This document shows, piece after piece, positions 54,176-62,193 of a stretch of 64,000 nt of DNA. The position numbers and the translations under genes were made by a program. The notes under the pieces are model-generated. The model worked only from the letters and a program-made list of their open reading frames with translations, searched no databases and was not told where the DNA came from. Source of the DNA: Sphingobium sp. 15-1 (GTDB lineage: Bacteria; Pseudomonadota; Alphaproteobacteria; Sphingomonadales; Sphingomonadaceae); contig NZ_JABXJG010000001.1 of NCBI RefSeq assembly GCF_013375535.1, forward strand, positions 1,116,001 through 1,180,000, in the 5' to 3' direction. The first letter of the stretch is position 1. Each line of letters opens with the position of its first letter.

Positions 54176-55153
54176 TCAGTCTCGCCGGGCGAAATCCGAC
54201 GGAGCCTTGAAGGCGAGATAAGCGAGCCGCCGCACCTCCCGCCGCCCGCGCACCACCGTATCCAGGATCAGCCCACACATGCCCGAAAGCGTGGCGAGGA
54301 TCATCAGGCCCGTCACCAATATGGCGGTGGGAAAGCGCGGCACAAGGCCGGTCTTCATATAGGTGAGGATCAGCGGCGCGGCCAGGATCAGCCCGCTCGC
54401 CGCCAGCAACGCGGCGATGATCCCGAAGAAGAGGACCGGCCGCTCGATGCGGTACAGCGTGATGATCGTGCGCAGGATGCGCCATCCGTCGCGATAGGTG
54501 GAAAGCTTGCTGGACGAGCCTTCGGGCCGCGCGCCATAGGCGGTGACGACCTCCGCCACCGGCATGGCAAGCTCCAGCGCATGAACGCTGATTTCCGTTT
54601 CGATCTCGAAACCGGCCGAAAGCACCGGGAAGCTCTTCACGAACCGCCGGGAAAACACCCGGTAGCCTGAAAGAATGTCGGTGAAGCTCCGCCCGAAAAG
54701 CTGCTTCAAAAGGCCCGTCAGCGCCCAGTTTCCGAAACGGTGCCCCTTGCGATAGGCTTCCTCGATCTCGCTTTTGCGCGAGCCGACGACCATGTCGAGA
54801 TTATCCTCCAGCATCGCGGCGACCATGCGCGGCGCGGCGGCGGCCTCATAGGTCGCATCGCCATCGGCCATGATATAGATGTCCGCATCCACGTCCGCGA
54901 ACATGCGGCGCACAACATGGCCCTTGCCCTGCTGCGACACGCGGCGGACGATCGCCCCGGCCCCGGCGGCCAGTTCGCGGCTGCCATCCGTGCTGTTATT
55001 GTCGAAGACGTAGATTTCGGCCGACGGCAGCGCGCTGCGGAAATCCTCCACCGTCTGCACGATGGCGCCCGCCTCATTATAGCAGGGCAGGATGACCGCG
55101 ATCCGCGGCGTGGCAATCCCCGCCCCGCTTTCCACTGCTGGAAATTCCTTCAT
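54176..55153 (-). CDS. Dolichol-phosphate-sugar-type GT2 glycosyltransferase
   Basis: A 325-residue GT2 enzyme with RIAVILPCYNEAGAIVQTV, YVFDNNSTDG, IMADGDATYEA (DxD) and GNWALTGLLKQLFGRSFTDILSGYRVF, the block typical of polyprenyl-phosphate glucosyl/mannosyl transferases. Two C-terminal transmembrane helices (about 240-265 and 280-300) anchor it. It probably makes an undecaprenyl-phosphate-linked sugar for cell-surface modification. It lies between clpP and tig, where most genomes have no extra gene. Confidence 0.88.
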   Translation of the reverse strand: MKEFPAVESGAGIATPRIAVILPCYNEAGAIVQTVEDFRSALPSAEIYVFDNNSTDGSRELAAGAGAIVRRVSQQGKGHVVRRMFADVDADIYIMADGDATYEAAAAPRMVAAMLEDNLDMVVGSRKSEIEEAYRKGHRFGNWALTGLLKQLFGRSFTDILSGYRVFSRRFVKSFPVLSAGFEIETEISVHALELAMPVAEVVTAYGARPEGSSSKLSTYRDGWRILRTIITLYRIERPVLFFGIIAALLAASGLILAAPLILTYMKTGLVPRFPTAILVTGLMILATLSGMCGLILDTVVRGRREVRRLAYLAFKAPSDFARRD

Positions 55154-55198
55154 CGACCCACAAACCTTTTTAGCGGCGCCGCATCACCCGAAAAACAC

Positions 55199-55266
55199 CG
55201 TGTTCCTGCAAAGGCAGGAACCCAGTTCAGACGGCGGGACTGGACTCCTGCCTTCGCAGGAGCACG
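55199..55266. repeat. Dispersed inverted repeat, copy C (diverged)
   Basis: Arms at 55199-55226 and 55239-55266 differ at 4 of 28 positions, and the centre is only 12 bp. The arms resemble copies A and B (GTTCCTGCxAAGGCAGGAAC core). It lies just upstream of the GT2 gene, between it and tig. Confidence 0.85.
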
Positions 55267-55339
55267 ACTCCCCCGATCCTGCCGCCTGCCGACATGAACG
55301 GACCTGATTAACATTTCGTCTGCCATGCCGGGGCCGAAA

Positions 55340-55378
55340 TGAAAAGCGCCCGGGCTTCCTTGCGAAGCCGGGCGCTTG
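55340..55378 (-). terminator. Rho-independent terminator of tig
   Basis: A 14-bp stem with a single bulged base (arms around 55344-55358 and 55363-55376) is followed on the minus strand by TTTTCATTT, 22 bp after the tig stop. Confidence 0.88.
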
Positions 55379-55399
55379 TCCAGTCAGACCAGAATGGCC

Positions 55400-57004
55400 T
55401 TATTCAGCCTTGGCGGCAGCCTTCTTGGCAGGCGCCTTTTTGGCCTTGGGCTTGTCCTCGGCAGCGGCTTCCTCGGCCACAGCCTCGTCCTGCTTGGCGG
55501 CGGCCTTCTTCGCCGGAGCCTTCTTGGCCGGAGCCTCTTCGGCAACCTCGGCAGCCGGAGCGTCTTCAGCCTCAGCAGCCTTCTTCTTCGGAGCAGCCTT
55601 CTTCGCCTTGGGCTTCTCGTCATGATCATGGTCATGACCACAGCCCGGACCGTGGACGTGCGGCTTCAGATCGCCATCCTCGGCTTCGATCGCGGCTTCC
55701 AGCTCTTCGCGGCTGACAGCGCGATCGCTGATCTCGGCCTTCTCGAACAGGAAGTCGACGACCTTGTCCTCATAAAGCGGCGCGCGGAGCTGCGCGGCGG
55801 CCATCGGATCCTGACGAACATACTGAACGAAACGCTCGCGGTCCTGCGGGCTGTACTGCTGCGCGGCCTGCATGATCAGACGGTTCATTTCCTGATCCGA
55901 CACGACCACGCCATTGGCCTGACCGATTTCCGAAAGCAGCAGGCCCAGGCGGACGCGACGCACGGCGATGCCGCGATAGTCTTCCTTCTCCGCTTCCATT
56001 TCCTTGAGGGCCGCTTCGGGGTCTTCCTCATGGGTGGCTTCGTGCTGAAGCTGCGCCCAGATCTGGTTGAATTCGGCTTCCACCATGCTCGGCGGCACGT
56101 CGAAATCATGAGCGGCGGCAAGCTGGTCGAGCAGCTTGCGCTTCATATGGGTGCGGGTCAGGCCATTATGTTCCTGCTCGATCTGGCCCTTCAGCAGCTC
56201 CTTGAGCTTGTCCAGACCTTCCAGACCCAGCGACTTGGCAAAATCATCGTCCAGCTTGGGCTTGTCGGCGTCCAGGATCGCCTTGACGGTAATGTCGAAG
56301 GTCGCTTCCTTGCCGGCCAGATGCGCCGCGCCATAATCTTCCGGGAAAGTGACGGTGATGACTTTCTCGTCACCCTTCTTCACGCCGGTGAGCTGCTCCT
56401 CGAAGCCCGGGATGAACTGGCCCGAGCCGATCTTCAGCTTCACGTCTTCGGCCGAACCGCCCTCGAAAGCTTCGCCGTCGATCTTGCCGACGAAATCGAT
56501 GGTCAGCGTGTCGCCGTCCTTCGCCTTGTGGCTGGCGGCATGCTCTTCCAGCGCGCCCTGCTGAGTCGCGATGCGGCCGGCGGCTTCGTCGACCTGCGCG
56601 TCAGCGACTTCGACGGTCAGACGCTCCAGCTTCAGGCCTTCCACGCTGGGCGCGGCGATTTCGGGTAGCACTTCCAGCGCGACCTTGATCTCGGCGTCCT
56701 TGCCGAATTCGAAGGCTTCATCCAGCTCGACCGAAGGCTGCATCGCGGGGCGCAGCTTCTGGTCAGCGATCAGCTTCTGGATGCTGTCCTGGATCGAGCT
56801 GTTCAGCGCATCGCGCTGCAGCGATTCGCCGTGCATCTTCTTGACGAGGTTGGCGGGCACCTTGCCGGGGCGGAAGCCGGGCATGCGCACTTGCGGCGCG
56901 ATGGCGGCCACTTCCTTTTCCACGCGGGCGTCGATGTCCTTCGACGTGATGGTCACGGTGTAGGCGCGCTTCAGGCCCTCGTTCAACGTTTCGACAGTCT
57001 GCAT
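55400..57004 (-). CDS. tig: Trigger factor with C-terminal His-rich and Lys/Ala-rich extension
   Basis: A 534-residue ribosome-associated chaperone and prolyl isomerase. The ribosome-binding signature is RMPGFRPGKVPANLVKK; the FKBP domain begins near GDTLTIDFVGKIDGE; the chaperone domain follows. E. coli trigger factor is about 430 residues; here residues 449-534 are extra. The tail begins HVHGPGCGHDHDHDE and continues with repeated PAKKA/KAKKA units separated by acidic Ala/Glu stretches, resembling histone-H1-like tails. The start at 57004 removes four residues of the longer frame and begins at MQTVETLNEG. The GT2 gene and clpP-clpX follow on the same strand. Confidence 0.95.
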   Translation of the reverse strand: MQTVETLNEGLKRAYTVTITSKDIDARVEKEVAAIAPQVRMPGFRPGKVPANLVKKMHGESLQRDALNSSIQDSIQKLIADQKLRPAMQPSVELDEAFEFGKDAEIKVALEVLPEIAAPSVEGLKLERLTVEVADAQVDEAAGRIATQQGALEEHAASHKAKDGDTLTIDFVGKIDGEAFEGGSAEDVKLKIGSGQFIPGFEEQLTGVKKGDEKVITVTFPEDYGAAHLAGKEATFDITVKAILDADKPKLDDDFAKSLGLEGLDKLKELLKGQIEQEHNGLTRTHMKRKLLDQLAAAHDFDVPPSMVEAEFNQIWAQLQHEATHEEDPEAALKEMEAEKEDYRGIAVRRVRLGLLLSEIGQANGVVVSDQEMNRLIMQAAQQYSPQDRERFVQYVRQDPMAAAQLRAPLYEDKVVDFLFEKAEISDRAVSREELEAAIEAEDGDLKPHVHGPGCGHDHDHDEKPKAKKAAPKKKAAEAEDAPAAEVAEEAPAKKAPAKKAAAKQDEAVAEEAAAEDKPKAKKAPAKKAAAKAE

Positions 57005-57073
57005 CTCTTCTCTCAAACGCTTTCTAAAGCTGAATTTCGTTGGCGCCTGCGCATCCTATAGAGTCTGGCGCAC

Positions 57074-57158
57074 TGGTGCGGGCGAAGGGACTCGAACCCC
57101 CACATCTTGCGATACCAGAACCTAAATCTGGCGCGTCTACCAATTTCGCCACGCCCGC
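57074..57158 (-). tRNA. tRNA-Leu (anticodon UAG)
   Basis: The 85-nt type II tRNA folds with a GCGGGCG/CGCCCGC acceptor stem, a D-arm with AATTGGTAGAC, anticodon loop TTTAGGT, a long variable arm, GGTTCGAGTCC T-arm and an encoded CCA. It lies 69 bp upstream of tig on the same strand. Confidence 0.95.
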
Positions 57159-57299
57159 ATCGGTCGCCGGTCGGCGCGGCATAGAGAAAAGAGTCTCGCG
57201 AAGCAAGGCCCAGAGGTCGAGCCTGTGGATAACCGGTGGATAAGTCGGCGGGGAACCCATCCGCCCACCTGCGCGTAGCTCCATTGAAGGAGAAACGCC

Positions 57300-57491
57300 A
57301 TGGCCACCCAGCCCGATCCCGCGCCCGACGGCATCCCCCCGCCCGACATCATCGAGCCGCAATCGCCACCTGAGACCCCCGCGCCCGACACGCCTGACGA
57401 AAGGCCCGCCGGCGAACCGCCGGAAATCGTGCCCCAGGGACCGGATTTCGATCAGCCTGATCGCGCCCCGCCGGAAATCCCGCCGGGCTGA
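57300..57491 (+). CDS. Small proline-rich acidic protein
   Basis: A 63-residue protein starting MATQPDPAPDGIPPP, made mostly of Pro, Asp, Glu and Gly with no hydrophobic segment; it is probably disordered. A strong GAAGGAG ribosome binding site lies 7 bp before the ATG, which argues that it is translated. I do not recognise a family and assign no function. Confidence 0.6.
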   Translation: MATQPDPAPDGIPPPDIIEPQSPPETPAPDTPDERPAGEPPEIVPQGPDFDQPDRAPPEIPPG

Positions 57492-57639
57492 TCGACGCTT
57501 TTCGGCAACAGAGAGTCGGTTTTCCACAGAAACGGGAAATTATGCGCCTGCAATCGCTGGACAGGCCCCTGCATCCATGATTGAACTATGACAAACAGAT
57601 GAAAACGGGAGAGGCGCGGCTGACATCAAGGGGGTCAAC

Positions 57640-58245
57640 GTGCACACGGTTCGCGCTAAGCTGGAATGGTTCAAGACAGTGATCCTGCCACAGGAAGCTG
57701 CTCTACGCGGGCGGCTGAGGCGGATACTTCCTGCCAATCAGGAACTGGAGGATATGGTCGCGGAGGTTCTCGCCCGCGCCTATGCCACGGAAAATTGGGA
57801 AAATGTCACCACGGGCCGGGCCTATCTGTTCACGATCGCCCGCAACCTGGTGATCGACACCGCCCGCCGCAACAAGGTGGTGAGCTTCGAGACCATTGCC
57901 GATCTGGAGCTGCTGCAAGGCGAAAACAATGTGGAAGCGCAGCTCCACGCCCGCGAAGCGCTGCGCCAGGTCGAAGCGATCGTCGATTCGCTTCCGACAC
58001 AATGCCGCCGGGTCTTCATTCTTCGCCGCATTCACGAAAAATCGATGCTGGAAATAGCGGAGGAGATGTCTCTATCCGTTTCTACAGTTGAAAAACATCT
58101 GGCCAAAGCGATCGCAATAGTTATGCGGGCCTGGGCGGAACGTGAGGAAACGGATTTCGAACGTGCAGGCGTCGGGACCAGATTCGGGCTACGAAAGCAG
58201 GGACAAGATCGAGGCGGAAGCCGCGCGCCTGCTGGCAAGGCTTAA
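57640..58245 (+). CDS. ECF/FecI-type RNA polymerase sigma factor
   Basis: A 201-residue sigma-70 family protein. Region 2 includes LEDMVAEVLARAYATENWE and RAYLFTIARNLVIDTARR; region 4 includes LPTQCRRVFILRRIHEKSML and the helix-turn-helix SVSTVEKHLAKAI. The start is GTG 57640, which follows AAGGGGG at a suitable distance. Its C-terminal end overlaps the anti-sigma gene in another frame by about 80-104 nt, an unusually long overlap. Controls an unknown regulon, classically iron-uptake receptors. Confidence 0.87.
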   Translation: MHTVRAKLEWFKTVILPQEAALRGRLRRILPANQELEDMVAEVLARAYATENWENVTTGRAYLFTIARNLVIDTARRNKVVSFETIADLELLQGENNVEAQLHAREALRQVEAIVDSLPTQCRRVFILRRIHEKSMLEIAEEMSLSVSTVEKHLAKAIAIVMRAWAEREETDFERAGVGTRFGLRKQGQDRGGSRAPAGKA

Positions 58246-59188
58246 TTGCGACCCCAGCGCGCAGGACGAAACCGAATTCTGCCGCTGGATCGAATCGGAC
58301 CCCCGCCATGCCGTGGCGTTCGCCCGGGCCGAAGCCGCCTGGGAAGCGGCCGAGCGCTTGAAGAGCGCCGCCGCCGAAGTCAACCTGCCCCCGCTGGAAG
58401 CCATCGCCAGCGAAGAACAGCAGCGCCGCCTGTCGCGCAACATCATGATCGCCGCCGCCGTCGCGGTGATGCTGTTCATCGTCGCTGCCATCGTCACTGT
58501 CCGCACCTTCAGCGGCGTCGACCATTATGAGACCCGGATCGGCCAGATCAGCGACATCGCGCTCAACGACGGGTCGATCCTGCACCTCAATAGCGACAGC
58601 GCCGCGGAGGTCCGCTTCACCGACCATGGCCGCAAGGTCCGCATCCTGAAAGGCGAAGCCTCGTTCGACGTCGCGCACGACCGGTCCCGCCCCTTCGATG
58701 TGGAGGCCCGGTCCGCCGTCATCCGCGCCGTCGGCACCGCCTTCAACGTGCGGCTGCGGCCCTCCATGGTCGAACTGACGGTCACGCAAGGCACCGTCAC
58801 CGTCCATTCGGGCAACAAGCTGGCCCAGCAAATCAGCGCGGGCAGCGGCGCCGTCATCCAGCCGCGCAGCGTATCGCTCACCCATCTCGACTCGCGCCTG
58901 ATCGGCCAGCGCATCGCCTGGCGCGAGCAGATGGTGGAGCTGGACGGCGAAACCATCGAGCAGGCCGCCAGCGAGTTCAACCGCTACCGCTCTGCACCGA
59001 TCCTGATTGGGGATACCCGCGTTTCCTCGCTTCGTATCGGCGGCCGGTTCCGCATCACCGACAGCAAGGAATTCCTCTCCGCCCTTCAACTCAGCCTGCC
59101 GATCCGGGTGGTGGCCGGCCAGGACGGATCGGTCATGCTGCTCTATCAGGACGAACCGGAAGCGGCGGATAATGCAGCCGGCATATAG
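58142..59188 (+). CDS. FecR-type anti-sigma factor/regulator
   Basis: A 348-residue inner-membrane protein: N-terminal cytoplasmic domain with ARLLARLNCDPSAQDETEFCRWI (anti-sigma DUF4880-like), one membrane helix (about 101-122), then a periplasmic FecR domain with LNDGSILHLNSDSAAEVRF and GEASFDVAHDRSRPFDVEA, and a C-terminal secretin/STN-like domain (GGRFRITDSKEFL). Start is GTG 58142; GTG 58163 is possible. It overlaps the sigma gene and is followed by a convergent sirtuin gene, so no TonB receptor is linked to it here. Confidence 0.9.
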   Translation: MRKRISNVQASGPDSGYESRDKIEAEAARLLARLNCDPSAQDETEFCRWIESDPRHAVAFARAEAAWEAAERLKSAAAEVNLPPLEAIASEEQQRRLSRNIMIAAAVAVMLFIVAAIVTVRTFSGVDHYETRIGQISDIALNDGSILHLNSDSAAEVRFTDHGRKVRILKGEASFDVAHDRSRPFDVEARSAVIRAVGTAFNVRLRPSMVELTVTQGTVTVHSGNKLAQQISAGSGAVIQPRSVSLTHLDSRLIGQRIAWREQMVELDGETIEQAASEFNRYRSAPILIGDTRVSSLRIGGRFRITDSKEFLSALQLSLPIRVVAGQDGSVMLLYQDEPEAADNAAGI

Positions 59189-59201
59189 GACTGTCGAAAA
59201 T

Positions 59202-59255
59202 CCTCCCCATCATGGATGGGGAGGGGGACCGTTCGCGAAGCGAATGGTGGAGGGG
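59202..59255. repeat. Double-hairpin intergenic element
   Basis: A perfect 10-bp stem CCTCCCCATC/GATGGGGAGG with a 3-nt loop is followed by a near-perfect 8-bp stem (59229-59247) and ends GGAGGGG. This type of CCTCCCC...GGAGGGG unit looks like a dispersed palindromic element; only one clear copy is in the window (a weaker one near 48115-48140). Confidence 0.6.
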
Positions 59256-59287
59256 AAATGCGCAACGTCGTCTGACTCCAGACCGCT

Positions 59288-59986
59288 CTATCCCAGCAAC
59301 TCCCGCACCAATTCCGGCACCAACACACTGGCCGCTCCCATGCGGCTCTCCTCGAAATAAAAGCTCCCCGCTGACGGCTCCAGATTTAGCTCCAGCGTCC
59401 GCGCGCCCACATGGCGCGCCGTCTGCACGAACCCCGCCGCCGGATAGACCGCCCCTGACGTCCCCACTGACACAAACAGATCGGCCCGCCGCAACGCCTC
59501 GTCGATGGCCTCCATGTCATAAGGCATCTCGCCAAAGAACACGATGTCGGGCCGCAAAAGCGCCTTTCCGCAGCCGTCGCAAAGCGACCCCGGCGGCAAG
59601 ACCCCCATCCAGGGCTTGGCTTTCCCGCATCCAGCGCAAAGCGCCGACCGCAACTCGCCATGCATGTGAACCAGCCGCCTGGCCCCTGCCCGCTCGTGCA
59701 GATCGTCCACATTCTGCGTGACGATCAGCAATTCCCCCGGCCATTGCGCATCCAGCGCCGCCAGCGCCTCATGCGCGGCATTGGGCTTCACCTCCGCCAG
59801 CTTCGCCCGCCGCTCGTCGTAGAAGCGATGTACTAGCGCGGCGTTGCGCGCCAGGGCTTCGGGCGTGCAGACATCCTCAACGCGATGCCCTTCCCACAGC
59901 CCGTCCGGCCCGCGAAAGGTCGCCAGCCCGCTCTCGGCGGAAATCCCAGCCCCGGTCAGGATCACGATGTTGCGAACGTCGTCCAT
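59288..59986 (-). CDS. cobB: NAD-dependent protein deacylase (sirtuin)
   Basis: A 232-residue Sir2 enzyme. ILTGAGISAESGLATFRG binds NAD, TQNVDDLHERAG is the second NAD motif, HMHGEL holds the catalytic His, CAGCG and CDGCG bind zinc, and PDIVFFGEMPY follows. Tyr and Arg residues between LVHRFYDERRAKL fit CobB desuccinylase-like members. The start at 59986 (MDDVRN) is preferred; a longer frame to 60043 would cross the tandem repeat at 59990-60013. Confidence 0.93.
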   Translation of the reverse strand: MDDVRNIVILTGAGISAESGLATFRGPDGLWEGHRVEDVCTPEALARNAALVHRFYDERRAKLAEVKPNAAHEALAALDAQWPGELLIVTQNVDDLHERAGARRLVHMHGELRSALCAGCGKAKPWMGVLPPGSLCDGCGKALLRPDIVFFGEMPYDMEAIDEALRRADLFVSVGTSGAVYPAAGFVQTARHVGARTLELNLEPSAGSFYFEESRMGAASVLVPELVRELLG

Positions 59987-60013
59987 TTCTTTTTCCTGTT
60001 CTTTTTCCTGTCC
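59987..60013. repeat. Tandem 12-bp direct repeat before cobB
   Basis: CTTTTTCCTGTT is followed immediately by CTTTTTCCTGTC. On the minus strand it yields two AGGAAAAAG units, which include the likely cobB ribosome binding site. Confidence 0.6.
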
Positions 60014-60142
60014 TGGGGGGGACGCCAGCGGCCGATATGTCACCTATGCCAGCCATTTCCCATTGCAAAGGCCAATAGCAAAAGGATGACAAGACGCGCC
60101 CATTCTGGCATCCGCCACCCGACTTTTTAAGGAATGACAGTG

Positions 60143-60907
60143 ATGACCAGCATCGGGATTTTCGGAGCCGCCGGCCGCATGGGACGCGCCATCGCGCAGA
60201 TCGCCCAGGAAGCCGGCCTGAAAATCGCCGGAGGCACGGATCGCGGCGGCGAGGGCGAACTCGCCCCCGGCATCCCCATCACCACCGACCCCCTGGCGCT
60301 GGCAGAACAGAGCGACGTGCTGATCGACTTTTCCGTGCCCGGCGCACTATCGGCCCATCTCGACGCCTGCATCGCGGCCAGGAAGCCGATCCTGATCGGC
60401 ACCACCGGGCTGGAACCCGTGCACCACGCGCTGATCGACGAAGCGGCAAAGCAAATTCCTTTGCTCCAGACCGGCAACACCTCTCTTGGCGTCAATCTGC
60501 TGGCGGCGCTGGTCGAACAGGCGGCCGCGCGCCTCAGCGACGATTGGGACATAGAGATCGTCGAAATGCACCATCGTCACAAGGTCGACGCGCCGTCCGG
60601 CACCGCCCTGTTGCTGGGCGAAGCCGCCGCGCAGGGACGCGGCATCGCCCTGGCTGACCATAGCGAGCGTGGCCGCGACGGCATTACAGGCGCGCGGGTC
60701 AAGGGCGCGATCGGTTTCGCGGCCCTGCGCGGCGGCTCCGTGGCGGGCGACCATCAGGTCATCTTCGCCACCGAGGGCGAGCGGATCGAAATCGGCCATC
60801 GCGCCGAAAGCCGCATCATCTTCGCGCGCGGCGCGGTGAAGGGCGCGCAATGGCTGATCGGCCAGCCCATAGGCCGCTACGACATGAAGGGCGTTCTGGG
60901 TCTCTGA
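60143..60907 (+). CDS. dapB: 4-hydroxy-tetrahydrodipicolinate reductase
   Basis: A 254-residue enzyme of the lysine/diaminopimelate pathway. The Rossmann motif is IGIFGAAGRMGRAI and the substrate-binding block is EMHHRHKVDAPSGTAL; GTTGL and NTSLGVNLL are also conserved. ATG 60143 is chosen because AAGGA lies 9 bp before it; an ATG at 60134 would be too close to that site. nth follows after 2 bp, forming an operon. Confidence 0.95.
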   Translation: MTSIGIFGAAGRMGRAIAQIAQEAGLKIAGGTDRGGEGELAPGIPITTDPLALAEQSDVLIDFSVPGALSAHLDACIAARKPILIGTTGLEPVHHALIDEAAKQIPLLQTGNTSLGVNLLAALVEQAAARLSDDWDIEIVEMHHRHKVDAPSGTALLLGEAAAQGRGIALADHSERGRDGITGARVKGAIGFAALRGGSVAGDHQVIFATEGERIEIGHRAESRIIFARGAVKGAQWLIGQPIGRYDMKGVLGL

Positions 60908-60909
60908 AC

Positions 60910-61560
60910 GTGAACAAAGCCCAGATCTTCGACTTTTTCAGCCGCCTCGCTGAAGCTAATCCGGCCCCCCGCACGGAGCTGGAATATGGCAACGAGTATC
61001 AGCTTCTGGTAGCGGTCGTGCTGTCGGCGCAAGCGACGGACGTCGGCGTCAACAAGGCGACCCGCGCCCTCTTCCGCGACGTCCAGACCCCCCAGCAGAT
61101 GGTGGACCTGGGCGAAGAGGGCCTTAAAACACACATCAAGACCATCGGCCTGTTCAATGCCAAGGCGAAGAATGTCATCGCCCTGTCGGAAATACTGGTC
61201 CGCGATTTTGGCGGGCAGGTGCCGCAGGATCGCGATCTGCTGACCACCCTGCCCGGCGTCGGGCGCAAGACGGCCAATGTCGTCGTCAACACCGCCTTCG
61301 GGCAGGAGACGTTCGCGGTCGACACCCATATCTTCCGCGTCGGCAACCGCACCGGCCTGGCGCCCGGAAAGACTCCGCTGTCGGTCGAACTGAAGCTGGA
61401 AAAGGGCGTCCCCGGTCCTTTCCGCCGCGATGCGCATCATTGGCTGATCCTGCACGGCCGCTATGTCTGCAAGGCACGCAAGCCCGAATGCTGGCGTTGC
61501 ATCGTGGCCGACCTCTGCCGTTTCAAGCCCAAGACGCCCGCGCCCGGCACCACGAACTGA
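60910..61560 (+). CDS. nth: Endonuclease III
   Basis: A 216-residue base-excision glycosylase/AP lyase. The helix-hairpin-helix is LPGVGRKTANVVVN with the catalytic Lys, the catalytic Asp is in FAVDTHIFRVGNR, and the C-terminal [4Fe-4S] Cys set is C-x6-C-x2-C-x5-C (CKARKPECWRCIVADLC). It removes oxidised pyrimidines from DNA. Start is GTG 60910, 2 bp after dapB. Confidence 0.95.
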   Translation: MNKAQIFDFFSRLAEANPAPRTELEYGNEYQLLVAVVLSAQATDVGVNKATRALFRDVQTPQQMVDLGEEGLKTHIKTIGLFNAKAKNVIALSEILVRDFGGQVPQDRDLLTTLPGVGRKTANVVVNTAFGQETFAVDTHIFRVGNRTGLAPGKTPLSVELKLEKGVPGPFRRDAHHWLILHGRYVCKARKPECWRCIVADLCRFKPKTPAPGTTN

Positions 61561-61654
61561 TTATCGCGCGGTTCAGCCGAAGGGTGCTAGAAGGAGCGGA
61601 ATAACGGATGAAGCGTTAGCGCGCCGTCATTCCTCTAGTCAAAGGAGAGACATC

Positions 61655-62038
61655 ATGTCCGCCCATCTCACCCGCCGGCTCGCGCTCGTCATGGCACTGG
61701 CCTGCACCGCTGCCCCTGCCCTGGCCAAGACCGCGCCCGACAATCTCGTCCCTGCCGGCAAACCGGTCGATTGCGTCCAGATCACGTCGATCCGCTCCAC
61801 CAATGTCCGCGACGACCGCACCATCGACTTCATCATGAACGGCAACAAGGTCTATCGGAACACGCTGCCCTATAGCTGCCCCAGCCTGGGCTTCGAAAAG
61901 CGCTTCCTCTACAAGACCAGCCTATCCCAGCTCTGTTCCGTGGACATCATCACCGTGCTCTATCAGACGAGTGGATTGCAACCGGGCGCCAGTTGCGGCC
62001 TCGGCAAATTCCAGCCGATGCAGAAACTCGCGAAATAA
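61655..62038 (+). CDS. Secreted small protein of DUF6491-like type
   Basis: A 127-residue protein with a signal peptide (MSAHLTRRLALVMALACTAA, ending ALAK) and four Cys in the mature part (VDCVQ, YSCPS, QLCSV, ASCGL) that could form two disulfides. RSTNVRDDRTIDFIMNG and YRNTLPYSCPSLGFE look like a conserved core known mainly from sphingomonads; assignment to DUF6491 is from memory and not checked. AAAGGAGAG is the ribosome binding site. Function unknown. Confidence 0.75.
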   Translation: MSAHLTRRLALVMALACTAAPALAKTAPDNLVPAGKPVDCVQITSIRSTNVRDDRTIDFIMNGNKVYRNTLPYSCPSLGFEKRFLYKTSLSQLCSVDIITVLYQTSGLQPGASCGLGKFQPMQKLAK

Positions 62039-62112
62039 CTTTAGCCTGAGGCGATTTTGGTGCTGGCGCGAGCGATTGGGCTTTGCTAAGCGGCCCTTCG
62101 CAGCAGCGACAC

Positions 62113-62189
62113 GCACCCATAGCTCAGCTGGATAGAGCGTTGCCCTCCGAAGGCAAAGGCCAGAGGTTCGAATCCTCTTGGGTGCGCCA
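62113..62189 (+). tRNA. tRNA-Arg (anticodon CCG)
   Basis: A 77-nt cloverleaf: acceptor GCACCCA/TGGGTGC, D-arm AGCTCAGCTGGATAGAGC, anticodon loop CTCCGAA, T-arm AGAGGTTCGAATCCTCT, discriminator G and encoded CCA. Its 3' end lies 4 bp from the stop of the convergent ogt gene. Confidence 0.96.
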
Positions 62190-62193
62190 TTTT

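Noticed and set aside
62113..62189. tRNA-Arg as an attachment site for an integrated element
   Set aside because: No integrase, no direct repeat of the tRNA 3' end and only housekeeping genes nearby.
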